Assembly: GCA_020466095.1 (NCBI GenBank)
Contig: CM035809.1
Location: 3,215,309-3,279,308, forward strand
DNA from: Chlorops oryzae
Taxonomy: Eukaryota; Arthropoda; Insecta; Diptera; Chloropidae
Direction: 5' to 3'
Length of the DNA: 64,000 nucleotides
Each line of letters begins with the position of its first letter. Position 1 is the first letter of the stretch. The position numbers and the translations under genes are program-made. Under the pieces are notes generated by a model. That model was not told the origin of the DNA and ran no database searches. It saw only the letters and a list, made by a program, of their open reading frames with translations. Positions 58,801-64,000 of this stretch are shown one piece after another.

Positions 58801-59070
58801 CCCTAATGCACATAAACTAGTACACAAACGTTGATTTTAAAGTGAAAAATATTATTTGGGACAAAAACCGCAATTTATTCGTTCCATGATGATACAAGTA
58901 CTTGTTCTATATTTTGCGGAAAATTCCGAGGAATCAATTAAGAACTGACTTGGGATTTACTTACTTGAACTGCAGTTTCGTAGTTCCTCCTGAAATATCG
59001 TGAAAATAATAGTTTTTACGGGTGACTTAGATATCGTTCGACAGAAGTTCTTGTTCTTTTAGTGAGATGA
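55861..59070. repeat. Direct duplication, copy 2 (interrupted by the palindromic element)
   Basis: Partner of 52780-55700. Without the palindromic insertion (56317-58806) it is about 0.7 kb long and lacks the middle part seen in copy 1. Confidence 0.6.
56317..58806. mobile_element. 2.5-kb palindromic (foldback-like) element
   Basis: Ends TTAGGGCTGCTCTTAA and its exact inverse, flanked by TGCACA on both sides (56311-56316, 58807-58812). Almost the whole element is two inverted arms of ~1.2 kb meeting near 57561. Each arm contains about three diverged ~163-bp tandem units (marked by CTCCTAGGAGG and CCCCCTTAAGGGGG blocks). The centre holds two direct copies of CATGCGTACAGACCGAGAGA (57552 and 57573). 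No transposase. ORFs in the arms mirror each other and are not real. The superfamily is unknown; a 6-bp duplication is unusual. Confidence 0.8.
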
Positions 59071-61849
59071 TAAGGAAATTTAGGGAGAAATATCATTAAC
59101 ATTATACATGAAACTGTTTTCTTTGAAATTCGAATTCTTATATCGAATTTTAAATGCAATCACCTTACCTTCGATGCACACTAAAGCTTTTTATAAAAGA
59201 AATGAAATAATTGGGAATAATAGATGGGCATGTTGTCGCACGTCACAGTCTTATGCTTTCAATGTAAAAAATATACGGAAGAGTATCCATTTTCGTTCCT
59301 CTATGTCTTACTTATCTGACAGTCACTTAGTTGTAATATAATTATAATTGGTGTAAGATCAAAAGGCCGGCCAAAGTGCTTGCCTGTGATATTCTCTACC
59401 AAATGTGGTGTCGTTAGGTGAATCATCGCCTCGAATAACATTGTAAGCGACATTGTATCGAATCGTTGTGATACCACGGAAATGGAAAATAAAAATAAAA
59501 AATAATAAATAAAAAATAAACCAATTGGGAGTTGAACCCAGCTCTTGAAATTTGACATCTCAGCCAACTAAGCCACGGCCGCTGCCAAGATTGATCTAGT
59601 TTTTAACACATATTGTAGTTTTTGTCTTTTTTCTTTATAGCATTTTCAAGTGTCAGGTTTTCCTGTCTTCGAAAATCGATTTTGCTATCTTCGAAAAAAG
59701 CAAAACTGTGTCTATTTCATAACACCATTTGAAACAGGTATTGATTTCAATTCTGATTCTGATTCAATTCTGTGTCGGTTTCCATAACAGTCCCGAATAT
59801 CAGATTTTTATGGCTTTGAAAAATTCTTGTCATTTTCAATAGCCCCCGTAAATCGTCTACAAAAAACGTTTCACTTTCTTCAAAGACGCATAATGCGCAC
59901 AGAAAATTTCAGGACCTTGAGGAGAAACTTTCAGATGAAACGCTGCAATAAATAAACCAATAAATTGACTCGAAGAAAGGATCCAAGTTTCATGTCGACT
60001 GCAGTAAGAACAATAAATTCCATATGTGCGGCTTTTTTAAGGAAAACATAGAAGAAATTATCTTAATGCTTTTGATCTGAGTCAACAAAAGACAATCGAA
60101 AGCTTATATTAAATCCAAGGCATTTGATGCATTAAAATATTGTTAGAACGAATGTTTGATATAAATTTTTTTTAGAGGAAAAAAGGCAATGATAAGGCCA
60201 TGCCCATGAAACAAGTACAATAGTAAGATTAAAATATTCTTAAAAATTCAATAATTAGCTCGAGTAACTCTTTTAAAATTCTATTGAATTCAATCTTTTA
60301 TGGGGTGCTGCCATTTCGTCAAGTGAAGAGCTATTGTTCAGTTTTCAAAGTGGAAGTCCTTATTTGTTATGAGTCTCTACCCAATCTTGAATTCATAGCA
60401 AGACTTAAGTAGCAACTGCTTAAGAAAATGAATAATCGCGAATATTTTTAAGCGCGTTATCAAAATTATCTATCGAAATTTCCACTCCCGCTTCCTACTG
60501 CCCAACTAGCATGATAAAGTTGATGGTCAGAATATCCTTGCCGCGTAGAATTACCAAATGATGCAGCCTCGTGCACTTATCGGGCTACCGAATGGTGATA
60601 AAATTATTGAATGCACTCTAAAACGAGCAGCTGTGAATGTCTTAAGTAAAATTTAGTTACGCCAGGTGTTAGTCACAATTTTATTACAGACCCTATAAGC
60701 CAGTACAAAAACATCACCATATTAATTTGAGACAGCTTACCGAAAATGAGTACTTCGGGACAGAATCTCCATAAAGTTCGCATGATGCGTCCGATGATAG
60801 TGTCTGTTTTAGCAACCTAGACCACTGGCAGAGGCAAAAAAAACTATGTGTTGAAAACCTTCACAATGCTTTCACTCGCTCCATAAAATTGGCGCAATCA
60901 GAAAGTTTTTTTTTACAACTTGGAGAGATTTCAATTTAAAAGAGAGGAGACTGCTCATTTCGGAGTAACTGCAAATGTTGACACATAAATTGTTCAATGT
61001 CAATATGTCAAAATTTTTAGTCTTCTAACTTTTAGACGCATTGGCGTTCAATGTTTATCCAACTGAGAGCTACGTGACTTGATTGCGGTTGGAATTGAAT
61101 TAGGACTCAAGAATTTCAACTAAGTCGCCGTATTCTCCGAGGTCAGGTGCGGTGCGTTAGTTTGGCCAATTGCTCTTGTCACGCTTTTTCAAAGCTTCTC
61201 TTTCATTTTCTGAAATATAAAATTGGAATAGATGCATTCAATTTTATCGATCTTAGCTTTGGTTTCTTTTTCTTTCGATGAAGTTATATGATCAGAAATT
61301 TATTTTTTCAAAATTTTTGATTTTTCATTTTACAGTTGGTATCCTCCGGCCAATTTCGCTAACTTACTTAATGGTAGATAAATCTCACTTATTCCATGGA
61401 TGATACCTATTATGCTTGAAAAGCTTTTTTGGACCATTCCACGTACGGGACAAATAATATTCATGATATTTATTATGTTGAAATGATTAATTGGATAAAA
61501 AGATTATTTGAATGTACTCATATTAAAATACTTAAAAGGATATAAGGTGCCCTCTCGAACATTTTTGAGTAATTTAGCTGTCTGTACGGGACAAAAGCAT
61601 CCTTTTCTTTGGAATTCTCCTTTTGAGAGGCAGAAATGCAAGCACAATCTGAGAATTTTGTACTCCTGATGACGATGGCGGATATCGATGAAGTTAAAAT
61701 TTATATGTACATTAACCCTTGCCCAAAATAGATTATCATCTCATTAAGCTGTGCACTAACAAAACTAATACTTTTAAATGATAGCACATCAACTTGACTG
61801 CAGATATTCCATGCAGACACCTGCACATTCATCAAGGTTCTTTATCTGA
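59071..61849. other. Intergenic with one SINE head
   Basis: No gene recognised. The only supported feature is the tRNA-like segment at 59521-59586. Confidence 0.4.
59521..59586 (-). repeat. tRNA-like SINE head
   Basis: Minus strand: A box CGTGGCTTAGTTGGCTGAG and B box GGGTTCAACTCCC, followed by a TTTATTTTTTATTTATT-type tail. Probably a SINE; terminal stems do not pair as in a tRNA. Confidence 0.6.
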
Positions 61850-63730
61850 CTCTTGGGCATATTCAAGGAGTGAATATGTGCTTCTTGTAAGCCAAAATGT
61901 AAGGAAATCTGAACTGCCTGACAATGATCATTAAATAAAGAATTAATTTTCCGACTTTAAAATCTCAATTAGGATTTCAAAACCCAAAATATTTTGTCTT
62001 GATACCGAAGTGAAGGGCTGCAGAATGATTTCAAAGGTTTTTAGTGACAGCCAAAATGCGTTTTGCTTTCGACGAAACTTCCCACAGAAGAGAATGAATG
62101 GGAAAATAATTGGATTGCCTTACGACTGAGTGGAGAAGTAAAACTATGTGAACAACTCTCTGCGGCATGCCAATGAATACTTTCAAGGCCATCAAATGGC
62201 AACCATCTTGTTTAGGCTTTCGTTTTAGGATATTCAATGAGCTGGATGCGTTTCGATTGCTCACCGTCCTTCTTCTCACGCCAATTCATTCCAACAGTTA
62301 CAAACTGTAACCAACAAAGAATTTGAGAATGTACCACAGTTTTGTAGAAATATTTGTCAACACAAGATCATATCAGAAAATTTTGAGGTTTAAGTTAACG
62401 ACTGTTCAAAACGTATTCACATTTCAGTAGCACACCAAAGATTTCAAAACTGAAATGAATTTTCGGCTATTTTTCCATCCAAAACTCTTTGGTGTCGCCT
62501 ATTGAAATAAGATTCTGTGATGGTGGCTCAGTTGAAGTCGAAACGGAATTGTAAATTCAATTTCATTGAACAAAACAAATCATTTTTACCACCAGCAATA
62601 AAAAGAAATATACAGGTATGCTCTAGAAATCGAATCCGAATAAAAAAGTTCGAAATCAATCACCCCTATTATGATTGTCGACTACTGATAGAGAATCGAA
62701 AAAGTTCTATCGTCGACTAAAATTTTTCATTTTCTAGTATGTGGAAAATTAAAAATTTTTGTCGATGATAGAACTTTTTCGATTTTCTATCAGTAGTCGA
62801 CAATCATAATAGGGCTGAATGTGATTTCAATAGAACTCTTATCTATTTCGATTTTTTTGTGGGGACTCGATTTCAAGAGCATGCCTGATAGTCTTAAGAT
62901 ATGGTATCAGCATTTGAAATTTTTTTCAAATAAGTTTATTTTAGTCGAATACTTTAATTGTTAAAATTTAATAATTCATTTAATAAATTTTTATTTTTGG
63001 AGCGTAAAATGTGTTCGAATTTTGCTAGCTTTAAAGTAAAAATAATAAAGAATTAAAAAATTTGTTGAAATTTAAATTCCACTGTTATGATGGAAGGATA
63101 ACTGAGGAGCATTTTACATTACCTTACAAAACAGCAATCGTTTTTACAACTGGAAATAAATAAAAATTTATTCTTTAGACATGGTCTCAGACTTTGAAGC
63201 TATTAAAAAATAAACTATTTGAACTTTTTCTTATTTATTTACTCAAATCCCTTTAACTACCTTACGGAATTATTAAATATTTGGCTTAAAAATTAAACAT
63301 GACTTCTTTCCAGTGGACAATCTGTGTAAAGGGATGTAGACTCCATGCAGCTTATAAGAGCTGGCTTAAGTCATCGACCAGAATTAACAGGGAGGAATAA
63401 TTAAAACAGCAAACAGCAGAATGCGTTTAAAGGGCGCACCGACAAATTAAGTAACGAAAGAGAGGCTCACTGAAAGCTGAGAATTTACATAAATCACGAG
63501 CCGTTCTCTGTAAACAGTCCAACGCAAACAGCTTTTCGAAGGCTTTTCCTTTCGGCTTATCCGGTGATTTTCGCTTCATGTAAATTTTGGGCCTATTTAA
63601 ATTTCATTTGCCACCTCTTCTGATAAGGAAAGGAGTACAAAGTAAAGGACGAGAAAGAATTTAATACTTTTCGAGGAGAAAGATTTTATCCTACTGAATA
63701 GAGGGAATGAGAGAAAAAATAATATATATG
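61850..63730. repeat. Inverted duplication 2, right arm
   Basis: Reverse-complement partner of 36938-38466, starting at GACTCTTGGGCATATTC (61851) and ending near the CTGAATAGAGGGAATGAGAG block. Differences from the left arm are point changes, the missing MITE, and one extra palindromic MITE at 62613-62887. No protein domain recognised. Confidence 0.85.
62613..62887. mobile_element. Fully palindromic MITE absent from the partner arm
   Basis: Ends CAGGTATGCTCTAGAAATCG and, inward from the right, CAGGCATGCTCTTGAAATCG. The two halves pair over nearly their whole length around a centre near 62745 (CCTATTATGATTGTCGACTA with its inverse). The left arm has an uninterrupted site (AAGACTTTACTTC near 37519). 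The ORF at 62517-62720 crosses its boundary and is not real. Confidence 0.8.
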
Positions 63731-64000
63731 GATATTGGTATAAAATTCTTGGAAATTAGCGCTGCAAACTATTATTTGTGCGATTTTTTTTATTTTATTG
63801 ATTTTTAATTATCCGATGAATATTGAAGAATGTAAAATTTAAGTGTTTTTCTTGGTTAAACCAGCGCTGTATTTTATTTGATAACAGTCCGAACCATAGC
63901 TTCTCAATGCGCTGAATTTTTGGTCTAAGCTTGGTGTCAGTTATTCTTTAAAGCCTATACTGAGATATGCAGTAAATACTTGCACATTAGGAGCCTATTC
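63731..64000. other. Intergenic, nothing assigned
   Basis: Short unique AT-rich end of the window with no supported feature. Confidence 0.4.

Noticed and set aside
58429..58827. 132-codon minus-strand ORF and its mirror in the other arm
   Set aside because: It lies in the arm and edge of the palindromic element, repeats itself in the other arm with breaks, and has no domain.

Overview
The window looks like non-coding-rich, AT-rich DNA of a higher fly (Diptera, Brachycera; a tephritid-like fly is my guess from the transposon mix, not proven). Genes have short GT-AG introns, and there are Helitron-like elements with GTCY microsatellites of the DINE-1/mini-me type, mariner, Tc1-like, piggyBac, hAT, Transib and PIF/Harbinger relatives and many tRNA-headed SINE fragments. 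Three runs of exactly 100 N (14033-14132, 41633-41732, 55761-55860) show that this is a gapped scaffold.

The main genes are two copies of one transporter gene of the SV2-like branch of the major facilitator superfamily. They sit head to head in a large inverted duplication: left arm 2528-8960 (gene on the minus strand, 8245 down to 3182) and right arm 26439-35215 (gene on the plus strand, 27152-33475). I could build nine coding exons for each copy. All exons have the same length in both copies, all introns are GT-AG, and both frames are open for 532 residues. The arms differ by later insertions: a mariner in intron 5 of the right copy, and small TIR elements in both arms.

The ~17.5 kb between the arms holds no gene I recognise. 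It is a transposon graveyard: a hAT-type element with perfect 8-bp target duplication (9400-11247), a DINE-like Helitron with ~128-bp central tandem repeats (11624-12945), SINE pieces, a PIF/Harbinger-like MITE (15053-15563), a TA-flanked MITE (19615-20307), a second hAT MITE (20948-21465), a broken hAT transposase gene with a BED finger (minus, 23117-22330) and a broken piggyBac transposase (23744-24937).

Right of the first duplication are a Transib-like element with the RSS-type heptamer CACAGTG and CGTCG target duplication (35434-36303), and a second inverted duplication with arms 36938-38466 and ~61850-63730. Between those arms lie an LTR with part of a retroelement interior, one well-formed tRNA-Val(UAC) gene (44671-44742, minus), SINE fragments, a pogo-type MITE, a Tc1-like transposon with a frameshifted transposase (53468-54729), a diverged direct duplication interrupted by different transposons in each copy, and a 2.5-kb near-perfect palindromic element (56317-58806).

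A recurrent unexplained pattern is a set of TIR-bounded elements whose interiors are filled with one private short word repeated in both orientations. A second is a stretch (30840-31480) where mariner sequence and the empty target sequence are interleaved base by base, which points to a consensus error in the assembly.
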